Source of the DNA: Thermomonas brevis
GTDB lineage: Bacteria; Pseudomonadota; Gammaproteobacteria; Xanthomonadales; Xanthomonadaceae
NCBI RefSeq assembly: GCF_014395425.1
Contig: NZ_CP060711.1
Span: forward strand, 1,674,001 to 1,738,000
DNA: 64,000 nt
Direction of reading: 5' to 3'
Shown: positions 46,245-57,340 of the stretch, piece after piece
Layout: each line of letters begins with the position of its first letter
How positions within the stretch are numbered: position 1 is the stretch's first letter
Notes under the pieces: generated by a model
The model's input: only the letters and a program-made list of their open reading frames with translations
What the model was told of the DNA's origin: nothing
Databases searched by the model: none
Translations under genes and position numbers: made by a program

Positions 46245-46958
46245 TCAGCGCCGCGCGTGACGGACGAAGCGGCGCAACAGCTTGCGCGCCTGCGGCGCGG
46301 CCGAAACGTCCCCCGCCAGCCGCTTGTGGCAGCGGCCCTCGCGGGCCAGCGCGTCGCCGCGGGCGCGGATGTAGCCGCGCATGTGCATCGCGCTGAACTC
46401 CGGGTGGAACTGCACGCCCCAGGCGGCTTCGCCCCAGCGGAAGGCGTGGCAGGCGTCGTGGCCGTTGCGGGCCAGCACGGTCGCGCCCGGCGGCGGGCGC
46501 AGCACGCTCTGCAGGTGGGTGGCCTGGGCCGGGAAGCCGGCGGGCAGGCCGGCGAACAGCGGGTCTGCCTGCGCCTCGGCGTGCAGGTCGATGCGGACCG
46601 TGCCCATCTCGCGGCCGTTGGGGTTGTCGCCGACTTCGCCGCCCAGCGCGTGCGCGATCAGCTGGTGGCCGTAGCAGATGCCGAGCAGCGGCAGCCCGGC
46701 GTGGGCCGCCTCGCGCAGCCAGCCGGCGCTGCGTTCGCTCCAGTCGTGCCGCTCGGTGACCATCGCCGCCGAACCGGTCACGATCGCCCCGGCGAACCCC
46801 TCGCGGCCGGGCAGCGCGTCGCCGCGCTGGACGTCGATGACCACCGCCTCGTCGCGTTCCAGCCCGGCCGCCACCCGGATCCAGTGGGCGAAGCTGCCGT
46901 GGCGGCGCATCGAGGCGACGGGCTGGCCGGTTTCGATGATGAGGAAGGGCGCGGTCAT
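46245..46958 (-). CDS. Class I glutamine amidotransferase-like protein
   Basis: A 237-residue single-domain triad amidotransferase. The nucleophile is Cys in [17 protein letters not shown], and the His-Glu pair lies in [21 protein letters not shown] is the oxyanion strand. It resembles the GuaA-type amidotransferase domain alone, as in uncharacterised GMP-synthase-like proteins. Some relatives hydrolyse gamma-glutamyl compounds; the physiological substrate is unknown. Divergent from glyQ over 82 bp. Confidence 0.85.
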   Translation of the reverse strand: MTAPFLIIETGQPVASMRRHGSFAHWIRVAAGLERDEAVVIDVQRGDALPGREGFAGAIVTGSAAMVTERHDWSERSAGWLREAAHAGLPLLGICYGHQLIAHALGGEVGDNPNGREMGTVRIDLHAEAQADPLFAGLPAGFPAQATHLQSVLRPPPGATVLARNGHDACHAFRWGEAAWGVQFHPEFSAMHMRGYIRARGDALAREGRCHKRLAGDVSAAPQARKLLRRFVRHARR

Positions 46959-47004
46959 CGGCGTTCGGAAGGCGGGAGCGGCGGGGCGGCAAAACGGGCG
47001 CCCT

Positions 47005-47010
47005 TATACT
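47005..47010 (+). promoter_or_regulatory. -10 box TATACT, glyQ operon
   Basis: TATACT lies 30 bases before the glyQ ATG. It is the closest match to the consensus -10 in this part; the -35 region is poor. Confidence 0.5.
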
Positions 47011-47040
47011 AATCGGCTACATCGCACTTCCCAGCCCGCC

Positions 47041-47951
<911 letters not shown>

Positions 47952-47955
<4 letters not shown>

Positions 47956-48602
47956 TCCTGATCGGCATGTACGACAGTTCGTACACGCGGCGCGTGGCGA
48001 TCGCGATGGCCCTGTACGGCCTGCCGTTCGAGCACCGCGCCTGGTCGGTCGGCCGCGACTTCGACCGCATCCGCGAGTACAACCCGCTCGGCCGCGCGCC
48101 GACGCTGGTGCTGGACGACGGCGAGGTGCTGACCGAGTCGGCGATGATGCTGGACTACCTCGACGACCTCGTCGGCCCGCAGCGCGCGCTGCTGCCGCCC
48201 ACCGGCGTCGCCCGCCGCGACGCGCAGCGGCTGATCGCGCTGGCCACCGGCGCCATCGACAAGGCCATCCTGATCGTGCTGGAGCGGATCTTCCGCCCGG
48301 TCGAGATGCACAGCGACGCCTGGCTGTCGCGCTGCCGCACCCAGGTCGAAGGCGCGCTCGGGGCGCTGGAACAGCACTGCGTCGCGCGCGCCGGCCACGA
48401 TTGGCTGGTCGGCGACGCCATGACCCACGCCGACATCGCCGCCGCCTGCTTCGTCACCCACCTGCGCGAGGCGCTGCCGCTCGACCTGTCGCCGTGGCCC
48501 GCGCTGCGCATGCGCGTGGACCGCTGCGAGGCGCTGCCGCTGTTCCGTGCCCACTACATCCCGTTCGACGCTCCCGTTCCAACTTCCAAGGCCGCCGCAT
48601 GA
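47952..48602 (+). CDS. Glutathione S-transferase family protein inside the glyQS operon
   Basis: A 216-residue GST-fold protein. The thioredoxin-like N-terminal domain has [24 protein letters not shown] and the conserved [20 protein letters not shown] (cis-Pro and the ES glutathione-binding pair). An alpha-helical C-terminal domain follows with [19 protein letters not shown] (the D of the N-capping box). Substrate unknown. It overlaps glyQ by four bases and glyS by four bases, so its synthesis is tightly coupled to both tRNA synthetase subunits. Confidence 0.85.
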
Positions 48603-50776
48603 CCACCTCGCCGATGCAACCGCTCCTGATCGAACTCGGCACCGAGGAACTGCCGGTCAAGGCCTTGCCGGGCCTGGCGCAGGCCTTCTTCGACGGCGTG
48701 CTGGCCGCGCTGGACAAGCGCGGCATCGCCGTCGAGCGTGGCGATGCCAAGCCGCTGTATTCGCCGCGCCGCCTCGCGGTGCTGCTGCCGGGCGTGGCGA
48801 CCGAGCAGCCGGAGCAGACCTCCGAAGTGCTCGGCCCGTACCTCAACATCGCGCTGGACGGCAGCGGCGCGCCGACCAAGGCGCTGGAAGGCTTCGCCGC
48901 CAAGGCCGGCGTCGAATGGACCGCGCTGGAGAAGACCCGCGACGCCAAGGGCGAGCGCTTCGTGCACCGCGCCACCAAGCCGGGCGCGCGCACTCTCGAT
49001 TTGTTGCAGGCAGTGCTGGACGAGGCGCTGGCCGGCATGCCGATCCCCAAGCCGATGCGGTGGGGCGACCACGCCTACGGCTTCGCCCGCCCGCTGCACT
49101 GGCTGGTGGCGCTGCTGGGCGACGACGTGGCGAACGTCGAAGCGCTCGGCATCCGCGCCGGCCGCGAGACGCGCGGGCACCGCTTCCACCACCCGGAAAG
49201 CATCGCCATCGCGCGTCCGCAGGAGTATGTGGAAACGCTGCGCGGCGCGAAGGTGCTGGTCGACGCCGACGAGCGCCGCGCGCGCATCGTCGATGAAGTC
49301 GAACGTGCGGCCAAGGCCGCCGGCGGCAGCCCGCGCATCGACGAAGGCAACCTCGAGCAGGTGAACTGCCTCAACGAATGGCCGGTCGCGGTGGCCTGCG
49401 CGTTCGAGCGCGACTTCCTGGCGGTGCCGCAGGAAGCGCTGGTCGAGACGATGGAGGCCAACCAGAAATTCTTCCCGGTGCTGGACGCGCAGGGCCGGCT
49501 GACCGAACGCTTCATCGGCATCGCCAACATCGAATCGAAGGACGCCTCGGAAATCCGCAAGGGCTACGAGCGCGTGATCCGCCCGCGCTTCGCCGACGCC
49601 AAGTTCTTCTTCGACGAGGACCTGAAGCAGGGCCTCGCGTCGATGGGCGACGGCCTGAAGACCGTCACCTACCAAGCCAAGCTCGGCAGCGTGGCCGACA
49701 AGGTGGCGCGCGTGGCAGGGCTGGCCGAGATCATCGCAACGCAGGTCGGCGCGGATGCGGCGATGGCGCGGCGCGCGGCAGAGCTGGCGAAGAACGACCT
49801 GCAAAGCCGCATGGTCAACGAGTTCCCGGAACTGCAGGGCATCGCCGGCCGCTACTACGCGCAGCGTGCAGGCGAGCCCGATGACGTGGCGCTGGCCATC
49901 GACGAGGCCTACCGCCCGCGCTTCGCCGCCGACGACATCGCCGCATCCACACTCGGCAAAGTGCTGGCCATCGCCGAGCGCTTGGACACGCTGGCCGGTG
50001 GTTTTGCGGCGGGCCTGAAGCCGACCGGCAACAAGGACCCGTTCGCGCTGCGGCGCAATGCGCTGGGGTTGGCGCGGACGATCATCGAGAGTGGGTACGA
50101 TCTAAACATTCATAACCTTGTTGGTCAGGCTCAGGATCAAATCGCCACCAACAAGACCTTCGATGAGTTCAATAAACGCGCATTGGCCGCAGAAACCGCA
50201 AAAGCTTCGGGCGTGAAGGTCTCTGGAATCGAAGTGCCCGTTGGCAGCACGTCACTCGCAGAAGTCAATGAGGTTTACGACTTCATTCTCGACCGCCTGC
50301 GCGGCTACTACGCCGACCGCGGCGTGCCGGCCGCGCACTTCAACGCCGTCGCCGAACTGAAGCCGACCTCGCTGTACGACTTCGACCGCCGCCTCGACGC
50401 CATCGGCACCTTCGCGCAATTGCCCGAGGCCGCCGCGCTGGCCGCCGCCAACAAGCGCATCGGCAACATCCTGAAGAAGGCCGACATCGCGATCCCGGCG
50501 ATGGAGGACGCGGCGCTGCTGTCCGAGCCCGCCGAACTGGCGCTGGCCGAGGCAGTGGAAGCCGCCTACGGCGAGACCGGCCACGCGCTGGCCCACGGCG
50601 ACTACGTGAACGTGCTGGCGCACCTGGCGCGGCTGCGCCCGCAGGTGGACGCGTTCTTCGATGCGGTGATGGTCAACGCCGACGATCCGGCCGTGCGCGC
50701 CAACCGGCTGGCCCTGCTCAAGCGGCTGGCCGACCGGCTGGGCAGCGTGGCGGCGATCGAGCACCTGTCGGTCTGA
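48599..50776 (+). CDS. glyS: Glycyl-tRNA synthetase beta subunit
   Basis: A 725-residue beta subunit, needed for tRNA-Gly recognition. It begins [18 protein letters not shown], contains [26 protein letters not shown] [30 protein letters not shown], and the HD-type and anticodon-binding C-terminal regions ([25 protein letters not shown]). It is about 35 residues longer than E. coli GlyS. The surplus seems to lie around residues 500-560, where base composition drops sharply (50095-50280). The frame is intact, so the protein should be made. Confidence 0.95.
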   Translation: MTTSPMQPLLIELGTEELPVKALPGLAQAFFDGVLAALDKRGIAVERGDAKPLYSPRRLAVLLPGVATEQPEQTSEVLGPYLNIALDGSGAPTKALEGFAAKAGVEWTALEKTRDAKGERFVHRATKPGARTLDLLQAVLDEALAGMPIPKPMRWGDHAYGFARPLHWLVALLGDDVANVEALGIRAGRETRGHRFHHPESIAIARPQEYVETLRGAKVLVDADERRARIVDEVERAAKAAGGSPRIDEGNLEQVNCLNEWPVAVACAFERDFLAVPQEALVETMEANQKFFPVLDAQGRLTERFIGIANIESKDASEIRKGYERVIRPRFADAKFFFDEDLKQGLASMGDGLKTVTYQAKLGSVADKVARVAGLAEIIATQVGADAAMARRAAELAKNDLQSRMVNEFPELQGIAGRYYAQRAGEPDDVALAIDEAYRPRFAADDIAASTLGKVLAIAERLDTLAGGFAAGLKPTGNKDPFALRRNALGLARTIIESGYDLNIHNLVGQAQDQIATNKTFDEFNKRALAAETAKASGVKVSGIEVPVGSTSLAEVNEVYDFILDRLRGYYADRGVPAAHFNAVAELKPTSLYDFDRRLDAIGTFAQLPEAAALAAANKRIGNILKKADIAIPAMEDAALLSEPAELALAEAVEAAYGETGHALAHGDYVNVLAHLARLRPQVDAFFDAVMVNADDPAVRANRLALLKRLADRLGSVAAIEHLSV
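50095..50280 (+). other. Low-G+C in-frame patch inside glyS
   Basis: In 50101-50280 I count 90 G or C in 180 bases (50%), against about 70% on either side. Codons such as CTA, AAC, ATT, CAT, CTT and GTT replace the G/C-ending ones used elsewhere. It encodes about 60 residues ([20 protein letters not shown]...), between DLNIHNLV and [17 protein letters not shown], where relatives have a shorter link. Confidence 0.75.
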
Positions 50777-50783
50777 CGGACGC

Positions 50784-50810
50784 GCCGGCGCACGCCGGCC
50801 CGCTTGCCTT
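50784..50810 (+). terminator. Possible terminator of the glyQS operon
   Basis: GCCGGC/GCCGGC with a four-base loop, seven bases after the glyS stop, followed at some distance by GCTTGCCTTTT. A weak intrinsic terminator at best. Confidence 0.35.
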
Positions 50811-50815
50811 TTGCC

Positions 50816-50943
50816 CGTCGTCTCACGCCGGCGGGCATCTTTCGCAGAGCGCGTGTCTGCGTATCCAGCGTTTTCGCTCTTCGAGCGTTCTTCTGGAATG
50901 TCCGGTCAAAAGACGCTGGACGCCCGCCTGCGCGGGAGTGACG
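50816..50943. repeat. Diverged family A composite repeat between glyS and tamA
   Basis: Ends with CCCGCCTGCGCGGGAGTGACG, matching the family A arm. The segment GCGGGCATCTTTCGCAGAGC and following GTGTCTGCGTATCCAGCG is the reverse complement of the inner part of the 58650-58802 copy. The left arm is worn. Confidence 0.7.
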
Positions 50944-51016
50944 AACAGGCGCGGGCTCCCATCGCGCGAAGACGCACCGCCGCCCCGCAGTTAATCGCGC
51001 GTTGACGCGTCCCCGG

Positions 51017-51022
51017 TATGCT
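51017..51022 (+). promoter_or_regulatory. -10 box TATGCT, tamA (leaderless type)
   Basis: TATGCT, six bases, then the ATG at 51029. An in-frame start 27 bases earlier would precede this box. Confidence 0.4.
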
Positions 51023-51028
51023 GCGCCG

Positions 51029-52945
51029 ATGCCACCCTCCCGCGCGCGCCTGACGCTGTTCCTCGCCTGCTGCCTCGCCGCCGTGCCGGCGCTGGCGGCC
51101 AAGGTGACCAAGGTCGAAATCCGCGGCCTGCCCGACGAGGCGATGGAAGCCAACGTGCGCAGCGCGTTGTCGCTGAACGACGAGCTCGGCAAGGACCTGC
51201 GCGCGCGCCGGCTGGGCTATCTGCTGCGCGTGGCCGAGGACGAGGCGCGGCAGGCGCTGGAGCCGTTCGGCTACTACGCGCCGACGGTCACGGTGACTCG
51301 CAGCGACCGCGCGAGCGCGGACGCGAACGACGGCAGCGGCGCCCGCGCCCGGGACGACGGCGACGATGCCGGCGACGGCAACGCCGAAGACGCCGCCGGC
51401 GACGACGCGAACGCCCGCCGGAGCGCCGCCAGCGACCGCACCCTGACGGTGACGATCGACATCCAGCCGGGCGAGCCGGTGCGGGTGCGCGGCTTCGACC
51501 TCGGCGTCGACGGCCCGGCCTCCGCCGACGCCGGCGTGGCCTCCGCGCTGGACGCCTTCCATCCGCGCGCGGGCGAAGTGCTCGACCACCAGCGCTACGA
51601 AGCCGGCAAGGCGCGGGTGGCGCTGGCGCTGGCCAACCACGGCTATTTCGACGCCGGCTTCGCCAGCCACCGGATTGAGGTGACCCGCGCGCAGCACGCC
51701 GCCGACCTCGACCTGCGCTGGACCAGCGGCGCGCGCTACGCGCTGGGCGAGGCGCGCTTCACCCAGGCGCCCAACGCCGTCATCGATCCGCGCCTGCTCG
51801 ACAAGCTGGTGCCGTGGACGCTCGGCGACGCTTACGACGAGGCCGAGCTGGACCGCCTGCGCAAGTCGCTGGTCGCGCTCGACTACTTCGGCCTGGTGGA
51901 CGTGCAGGCCACGCCGGACGCCGCCGCCGACAGGCGCGTGCCGGTCGACGTGCAGCTGACCCCAGCTCGGCGCAGCATCTACACGTGGGGCGCCAGCTAC
52001 GGCACCCTCAGCGGCCCCGGCATCAGCGCGGGCGTGGAGCGGCGCTACCTCAACGCGCGCGGGCACAAGGCGCTGGCGCAGATCGATTACGCCGACAAGC
52101 GCAAGACCGCCACCCTGCAATACCGCATCCCCGCCTTCGCCTGGCTGGACGGCTGGTACACCGCCAGCCTGCAGGCCGCCGACGAAGTCACCGACTACGT
52201 CAACAGCCGGCGGCTGGAGCTCGTCGCCAGCCGCAGCGGGCAATACAACGACCACCTCAACCTGGTCGCCTCGATGCACGTGCTGCGCGAGCGCTGGGCC
52301 TACAACGTCGCCGACGACGGCGGCGGCGCGATGGCGCCGATCGACTACCGCTTCGCCAGCTTCGTCTACCCGTCGCTGCGCGCGGAATACATCGACGTGG
52401 ACGAGCGCATGGCCCCGCGCCGCGGCGCCGGCGGCACGCTGACCCTGCGCGGCGGCACCGGCGGCAGCGACGGCAAGGCCACCTTCACCCAGCTGCACGC
52501 CACCGTGCAGTGGTTCCACGGCTTCGACGCCGACAGCCGGCTGATCGCGCGCGGCGAGCTGGGCCACACCTTCACCAAGGACCTGCTGGACCTGCCGCCC
52601 AGCCTGCGCTTCTACGCCGGCGGCGACCGCAGCGTGCGCGGCTACGGCTGGCACGAGATCGGCCCGAAGGTGGACACCGACTTCGGCGACTACTACACCG
52701 GCGCGCCCAACGTGGTCACCGCCAGCCTGGAATACGAACGCTACTTCAAGGGCCCGTGGGGCGCGGCGGTATTCGTGGACAGCGGCAGCGCGTTCGAGGG
52801 CCGCCGCCCCGACATGCACACGGGCGTCGGCATCGGCCTGCGCTGGCGCTCGCCGGTGGGACCGGTGCGCATCGACATCGCGCACGGGCTGAAGTCGCCC
52901 GACTCGCCGGTGACCATCCACCTCAACATCGGCGCCGATTTATGA
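51029..52945 (+). CDS. tamA: Translocation and assembly module outer-membrane protein TamA
   Basis: A 638-residue Omp85-family outer-membrane protein. A signal peptide (LFLACCLAAVPALAA) precedes three POTRA-like periplasmic domains and a C-terminal 16-strand barrel. Barrel marks include RFYAGGDRSVRGYGW (the lid-lock VRGY/F motif) and the ending SPVTIHLNIGADL. With TamB it moves lipids or proteins to the outer membrane. Residues ~91-136 form an Asp/Ala/Gly/Asn-rich insert within the first POTRA that relatives lack or hold shorter. tamB follows after 22 bp. Confidence 0.93.
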   Translation: MPPSRARLTLFLACCLAAVPALAAKVTKVEIRGLPDEAMEANVRSALSLNDELGKDLRARRLGYLLRVAEDEARQALEPFGYYAPTVTVTRSDRASADANDGSGARARDDGDDAGDGNAEDAAGDDANARRSAASDRTLTVTIDIQPGEPVRVRGFDLGVDGPASADAGVASALDAFHPRAGEVLDHQRYEAGKARVALALANHGYFDAGFASHRIEVTRAQHAADLDLRWTSGARYALGEARFTQAPNAVIDPRLLDKLVPWTLGDAYDEAELDRLRKSLVALDYFGLVDVQATPDAAADRRVPVDVQLTPARRSIYTWGASYGTLSGPGISAGVERRYLNARGHKALAQIDYADKRKTATLQYRIPAFAWLDGWYTASLQAADEVTDYVNSRRLELVASRSGQYNDHLNLVASMHVLRERWAYNVADDGGGAMAPIDYRFASFVYPSLRAEYIDVDERMAPRRGAGGTLTLRGGTGGSDGKATFTQLHATVQWFHGFDADSRLIARGELGHTFTKDLLDLPPSLRFYAGGDRSVRGYGWHEIGPKVDTDFGDYYTGAPNVVTASLEYERYFKGPWGAAVFVDSGSAFEGRRPDMHTGVGIGLRWRSPVGPVRIDIAHGLKSPDSPVTIHLNIGADL

Positions 52946-52967
52946 AAGCGCGCGTGAGGACACGGCC

Positions 52968-55900
52968 GTGAACTGGCGCGAACGCTACCGCCGCTATCGC
53001 CGCTACGGCCTCGATCCGCTGCCGGACGACGCCACCCGCGAGCAGCGCGAGGCGCGCATCGCCGAACTGCGCGCGCTGCGCCGCAAGCGCCGGCGCAAGG
53101 TGGCGATCCGCAGCGGCGTCGGCACCCTGCTGGTGGCGCTGGCCGCGGTGGCATTGATCTACTGGCTGGTGACCACCATCGGCGGGCGCGACTTCCTGCT
53201 GCGGCAGATCGTGGCGCGGCTGCCGGCCGACACGGTGCTGACCTGGCAAAGCGCGGAAGGCCCGGTGTCCGGGCCGATGACCCTGCACGGCGTACATTTC
53301 TCGATGCCGCGCCAGCGCGATCCCGATTGCAAGCCGACCGCGCAGGCGAGCTGCGCGATGGGCACCATTACCTTCGACGCGCAGACCGTGGTGCTCGACC
53401 CGGCGATCCGCCCGCTGTTCGGCCGCACCCTGCGGCTGGACGCGCTGAACGTGGCCGGCGCCGTGCTCGACCTGCCGCGCAGCGACACGCCGTTCGAACT
53501 GCCGACCTGGCCCGACGTGCTGCCGCAGATCGAACCGCCCTTGAACCTGGAGGCCGACGCGATCCGCATCGACGGCTTCCGCGTGCTGCAGGACGGCGAG
53601 CCGATGATCGACATCCGCAGCGCGCGCGGCGGGCTGGACGCGCGCAGCGGCAGCCTGCACGTCGAACGCCTTGCCGTGGACAGCGACCGCGGCCGCTTTA
53701 CCCTGCACGGCGATTACGCGCCGCGCCGCGATTTCCGCAGCGACCTGCTCGCCACCGCCGTGCTGCCCGCGCTGGCGGGACGCACTGCACCGCGCCTCGG
53801 GCTGGTGGCGCGCGGCGACCTGTCGCGGATGGTCGTCGCCGTCGCCGGCCGCGCGCCCGCATCGCTGCGCGCCACGCTGATGCTGTACGGCGACGAGGAC
53901 GCGCCGCGCTGGCAGCTGGATGCGAACAGCGACGCGCTCGACATCGGCCTGCTCGCGGGCAGCGGCGAAACCGGCCTGCCGCTGCGCTTCAAGTTCGACG
54001 CCGAAGGCACCGGCGGCAATGCGCAGTTGCACGGCATGTTGCAGCGCGGCGACTTCGCCCTGACCGTGTTGCCGTCGAAGCTGCGATTGCAGGATCAGCG
54101 CCTGGAGCTGCAACCGCTGGCGGTGGAAACGCTGGGCGGGCGCATCGTCGCAAATGGCTTCGCCGACCTGCACGACCCGGACAACACATCGCTCAAGCTG
54201 GCGCTGAACGCGCGCGGGCTGCGCTGGAGCGACGCCGCCGGCAACACCGCGATCCTCGCCGACGCCGACCTCGGCGTCGCCGGCAAGCCCGAGCGCTGGG
54301 CGCTGAAGGGACAGGCGCGGCTGGCGCGCGGTAAGGATCGCGCCACCGTCGACGTGACCGGCAACGGCGACCGCGACGGCATGCGCATCGAGTCGCTGCA
54401 GGCCGCGATGCCGCAGGGCCGGCTGGATGCCGAGGGCACGCTGGCATGGACGCCGGCGCTGCAATGGAAGGCGCAGGCGCAGCTGGCCGGCTTCGATCCC
54501 GGCTACTTCGCGCCGGACTGGCCGGGCGCGATCCACGGCACGTTGCGCAGCGACGGCATTCTGCGCGACGGCAAGGGCCTGCTCGCGCACGTCGATGCGC
54601 GCGACCTCGGCGGCAAGCTGCGCGGCCGCGCGCTGTCCGGCCATGCCAGCGCCGACGTGGACGGCGATGCGTATGCCGGCGACATCGCGCTGACGCTCGG
54701 CGGCAGCAGCATCGACGCGCGCGGCAAGGTCGCCTCGGCCATCGAGGTCGATGCGAACCTCGCGCCGCTGCACCTCGACGACCTGCTGCCGGATGGCAAG
54801 GGCGTGCTGCGCGGCACGCTGAAGCTGCGCGGCGCGCGCAACGCGCCGGACGTCGCCGTGGACCTCACCGGCAGCGACCTCGCCTTCGGCGACTACCGCG
54901 CCGCTCGGTTGCAGGCGCAGGGCGCGCTGCCGTGGCGGCGCGGCGACGGCACCCTGCGCATCGACGCCGGCGGCCTGCAGGCCGGGCTGCCGCTGGATAG
55001 CCTGCGCGCCACCCTGCGCGGCGCGGTGGAACGCCTGCGGCTGGACGCCGAGGCGCACGGCGGCTTCGGCACGCTGGCGCTGGCCGGCGACGCGCAGAAG
55101 CAGGGCGCGCGCTGGCAGGGTCAGCTCGCGCAACTGAAACTCGCACCCGCGCAGGCCGCGGCATGGACGCTGCAGGCGCCGGCGCGCTGGAGCTGGGACG
55201 GCCGCAACGGCGCGCTCTCGCAGGCCTGCCTGCAATCGACCATCGGCGGCGCGCTCTGCGCCAGCGCCGACTGGCCGCGTCGCGGTCTCGACCTGCACGG
55301 CAACGGCCTGCCGCTGGCGCTGGTGTCCGACTGGCTGCCGAAGCGCGAGAACGGCCGGCCGTGGGCCTTCGACGGCAGCGTCGATCTCGACGCGCAGCTG
55401 CGCCCGCAGGGCAACGCCTGGCGCGCCACCGCCAGCGTCGCTTCGGCCAGCGGCGGCCTGCGCAACAGCGCGCGCTCGCGCCGCAACCTGTTCGGCTACC
55501 GCGAGCTGAAGCTGGACGCCACCATCGACCCACAGCGCATCGACGCCACCGTCGGCGCGGGGCTCGACGCCGGCGGCCGCATCGACGCCCACGTCGCCAC
55601 CGGCTGGGACGCCTACACGCCGCTGGCCGGCACATTGAAAGCGAACGTGCGCGAACTCGGCTGGCTGGAGCTGTTCTCGCCCGACATCGTCGAACCGGCG
55701 GGCACGCTCGACGTCGATCTGCGCCTGGCGGGAACCCGCGCGCGCCCGCTGCTGGGCGGCAACGGGCGGTTGCAGGCGTTCGCCGCCGAACTGCCCGCGC
55801 TGGGCATCGCCGTGCAAGACGGCGACGTGCGCCTGCAGGCGCGCGAGGACGGCAGCGCGCTGATCGACGGCAGCCTGGGCACCGGCAAGGGCGCGCTGCG

Positions 55901-56879
55901 CATCGACGGCAGCCTGGGCTGGCTGGACGACGCCACCCCGCTGCAGCTCAACCTGCGCGGCACCGACGTGCTGCTGGCCGACACCCGCCAGGTGCGCGTG
56001 CTGGCCTCGCCGGACATCGCGGTCAGCTACCGCGCCGGCGCGCCGCTGCAGGTGCGCGGCACGGTCGCGGTGCCGGAGGCCGACCTCCACCTCGAACGCC
56101 TGGAGATGGGCGTCTCGCCCTCGCCCGACGTGGTGGTGCTGGACCCGGCCGACCCGCAGAAGGTCGCGACGCCGCTGGCCATCGACCTGGACGTGACGGT
56201 GGACGTGGGCCAGAAGGTGCGCATCGACGGTTACGGCCTGGCCGGCACCCTCGGCGGCAGCCTGCGCGTGCGCCAGCAGCCCGGCCGCGAGCTGCGCGCC
56301 ACCGGCGCGCTGGACGTGGGCGGCCGCTATCGCGCCTACGGGCAGGATCTGCGCATCACCCGCGGCAAGCTGATCTGGTCGAACGCGCTCGCCGGCGACC
56401 CGCTGCTGGACATCCGCGCCGAACGCGAGATCGGCGACGTCACCGCCGGCGTGCAGGTGAACGGCCGCGCCTCCGCGCCGCAGGCCAGCGTCTGGTCGAA
56501 CCCGGCGATGAGCCAGTCGGAAGCGCTGGCCTACCTCACCCTGGGCCGCCCGCTGCCCAGCCTGAGCAGCCGCGAGATGCAGCAGGTGGACGTCGCCAAG
56601 TCCGCGCTCAACGCCGGCGTGGGCATGCTGACCGCGCAGCTGGGCGCGCGCATCGGCTTGGACGAAGCCGGCGTGAGCACCTCGCGCGCGCTCGGCGGCG
56701 AGGTGCTGGGCGTCGGCAAGTACCTGTCGCCGAAGCTGTACGTCAGCTACGGCGTGTCGCTGCTCGGCACCGGCCAGATCGTCACCCTGAAATACCTGCT
56801 GCGGAAGGGCTTCGACATCCAGATCGAATCCTCCACCGTCGAGAACCGCGCGTCGGTGAACTGGCGCAAGGAGAAATAG
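52968..56879 (+). CDS. tamB: Translocation and assembly module inner-membrane protein TamB
   Basis: A 1303-residue AsmA/TamB-family protein. It begins with a basic cytoplasmic stretch rich in Arg/Lys, one membrane anchor (SGVGTLLVALAAVALIYWLV, about residues 50-69), and then a very long periplasmic beta-rich taco-like domain with repeated GxLxxxG..DG-type strands. The C-terminal DUF490 domain ends with LSPKLYVSYGVSLLGTGQIVTLKY and FDIQIESSTVENRASVNW. It bridges the periplasm and pairs with TamA; recent work on the family points to phospholipid transport. Operon with tamA. Confidence 0.93.
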   Translation: MNWRERYRRYRRYGLDPLPDDATREQREARIAELRALRRKRRRKVAIRSGVGTLLVALAAVALIYWLVTTIGGRDFLLRQIVARLPADTVLTWQSAEGPVSGPMTLHGVHFSMPRQRDPDCKPTAQASCAMGTITFDAQTVVLDPAIRPLFGRTLRLDALNVAGAVLDLPRSDTPFELPTWPDVLPQIEPPLNLEADAIRIDGFRVLQDGEPMIDIRSARGGLDARSGSLHVERLAVDSDRGRFTLHGDYAPRRDFRSDLLATAVLPALAGRTAPRLGLVARGDLSRMVVAVAGRAPASLRATLMLYGDEDAPRWQLDANSDALDIGLLAGSGETGLPLRFKFDAEGTGGNAQLHGMLQRGDFALTVLPSKLRLQDQRLELQPLAVETLGGRIVANGFADLHDPDNTSLKLALNARGLRWSDAAGNTAILADADLGVAGKPERWALKGQARLARGKDRATVDVTGNGDRDGMRIESLQAAMPQGRLDAEGTLAWTPALQWKAQAQLAGFDPGYFAPDWPGAIHGTLRSDGILRDGKGLLAHVDARDLGGKLRGRALSGHASADVDGDAYAGDIALTLGGSSIDARGKVASAIEVDANLAPLHLDDLLPDGKGVLRGTLKLRGARNAPDVAVDLTGSDLAFGDYRAARLQAQGALPWRRGDGTLRIDAGGLQAGLPLDSLRATLRGAVERLRLDAEAHGGFGTLALAGDAQKQGARWQGQLAQLKLAPAQAAAWTLQAPARWSWDGRNGALSQACLQSTIGGALCASADWPRRGLDLHGNGLPLALVSDWLPKRENGRPWAFDGSVDLDAQLRPQGNAWRATASVASASGGLRNSARSRRNLFGYRELKLDATIDPQRIDATVGAGLDAGGRIDAHVATGWDAYTPLAGTLKANVRELGWLELFSPDIVEPAGTLDVDLRLAGTRARPLLGGNGRLQAFAAELPALGIAVQDGDVRLQAREDGSALIDGSLGTGKGALRIDGSLGWLDDATPLQLNLRGTDVLLADTRQVRVLASPDIAVSYRAGAPLQVRGTVAVPEADLHLERLEMGVSPSPDVVVLDPADPQKVATPLAIDLDVTVDVGQKVRIDGYGLAGTLGGSLRVRQQPGRELRATGALDVGGRYRAYGQDLRITRGKLIWSNALAGDPLLDIRAEREIGDVTAGVQVNGRASAPQASVWSNPAMSQSEALAYLTLGRPLPSLSSREMQQVDVAKSALNAGVGMLTAQLGARIGLDEAGVSTSRALGGEVLGVGKYLSPKLYVSYGVSLLGTGQIVTLKYLLRKGFDIQIESSTVENRASVNWRKEK

Positions 56880-56883
56880 CGCG

Positions 56884-57309
56884 ATGCGCCTGTGGTCGCT
56901 GCATCCGCGCCACCTCGACCCGCAGGGCTTGGTCGCCCTGTGGCGCGAGGGCCTGCTGGCCCGCGCCGTGCTGCACGAGCAGACCCGCGGCTACCGCATG
57001 CATCCGCAGCTCGACCGCTTCAAGGCGCACCCGCAGCCGAAGCGCGCGATCGACGCCTATCTCGCAGCGGTGCAGGAAGAAGCGACGGCGCGCGGCTACC
57101 GGTTCGACCGCGGCAAGCTCGGCCGCATCCACCGCGTCGCGCCCATCGCAGTGACGCGCGGCCAGCTCGACCACGAATGGACGCATCTGCTGCGCAAGCT
57201 GGAAGTGCGCAATCCGGCGCTGCACGCGCGCTGGCGCGATGCGGCGGCGGAGGCGCATCCGCTGTTCGTGATGGTCGAGGGCGGCGTAGCGGACTGGGAG
57301 CGGGTCTAG
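56884..57309 (+). CDS. Pyr_excise-family protein (pyrimidine-dimer glycosylase-like)
   Basis: A 141-residue protein starting MRLWSLHPRHLDPQGLVALWREGLLA, with TRGYRMHPQLDRFKAHPQP in the middle and DHEWTHLLRKLEVRNP toward the end. This is the Pyr_excise family, named after phage T4 endonuclease V (pyrimidine-dimer glycosylase/AP lyase). Bacterial chromosomal members have not, to my knowledge, been shown to be glycosylases, so repair is only a family-based guess. It starts four bases after the tamB stop. Confidence 0.8.
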   Translation: MRLWSLHPRHLDPQGLVALWREGLLARAVLHEQTRGYRMHPQLDRFKAHPQPKRAIDAYLAAVQEEATARGYRFDRGKLGRIHRVAPIAVTRGQLDHEWTHLLRKLEVRNPALHARWRDAAAEAHPLFVMVEGGVADWERV

Positions 57310-57340
57310 CGGCGGCGAAACGCGGCAGCTGCGAACACAA

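Noticed and set aside
52923..56090. Long open frame antisense to tamB
   Set aside because: Composition is Gln/Arg/Ala/His with no domain; tamB on the other strand has clear family structure. High G+C opens antisense frames.
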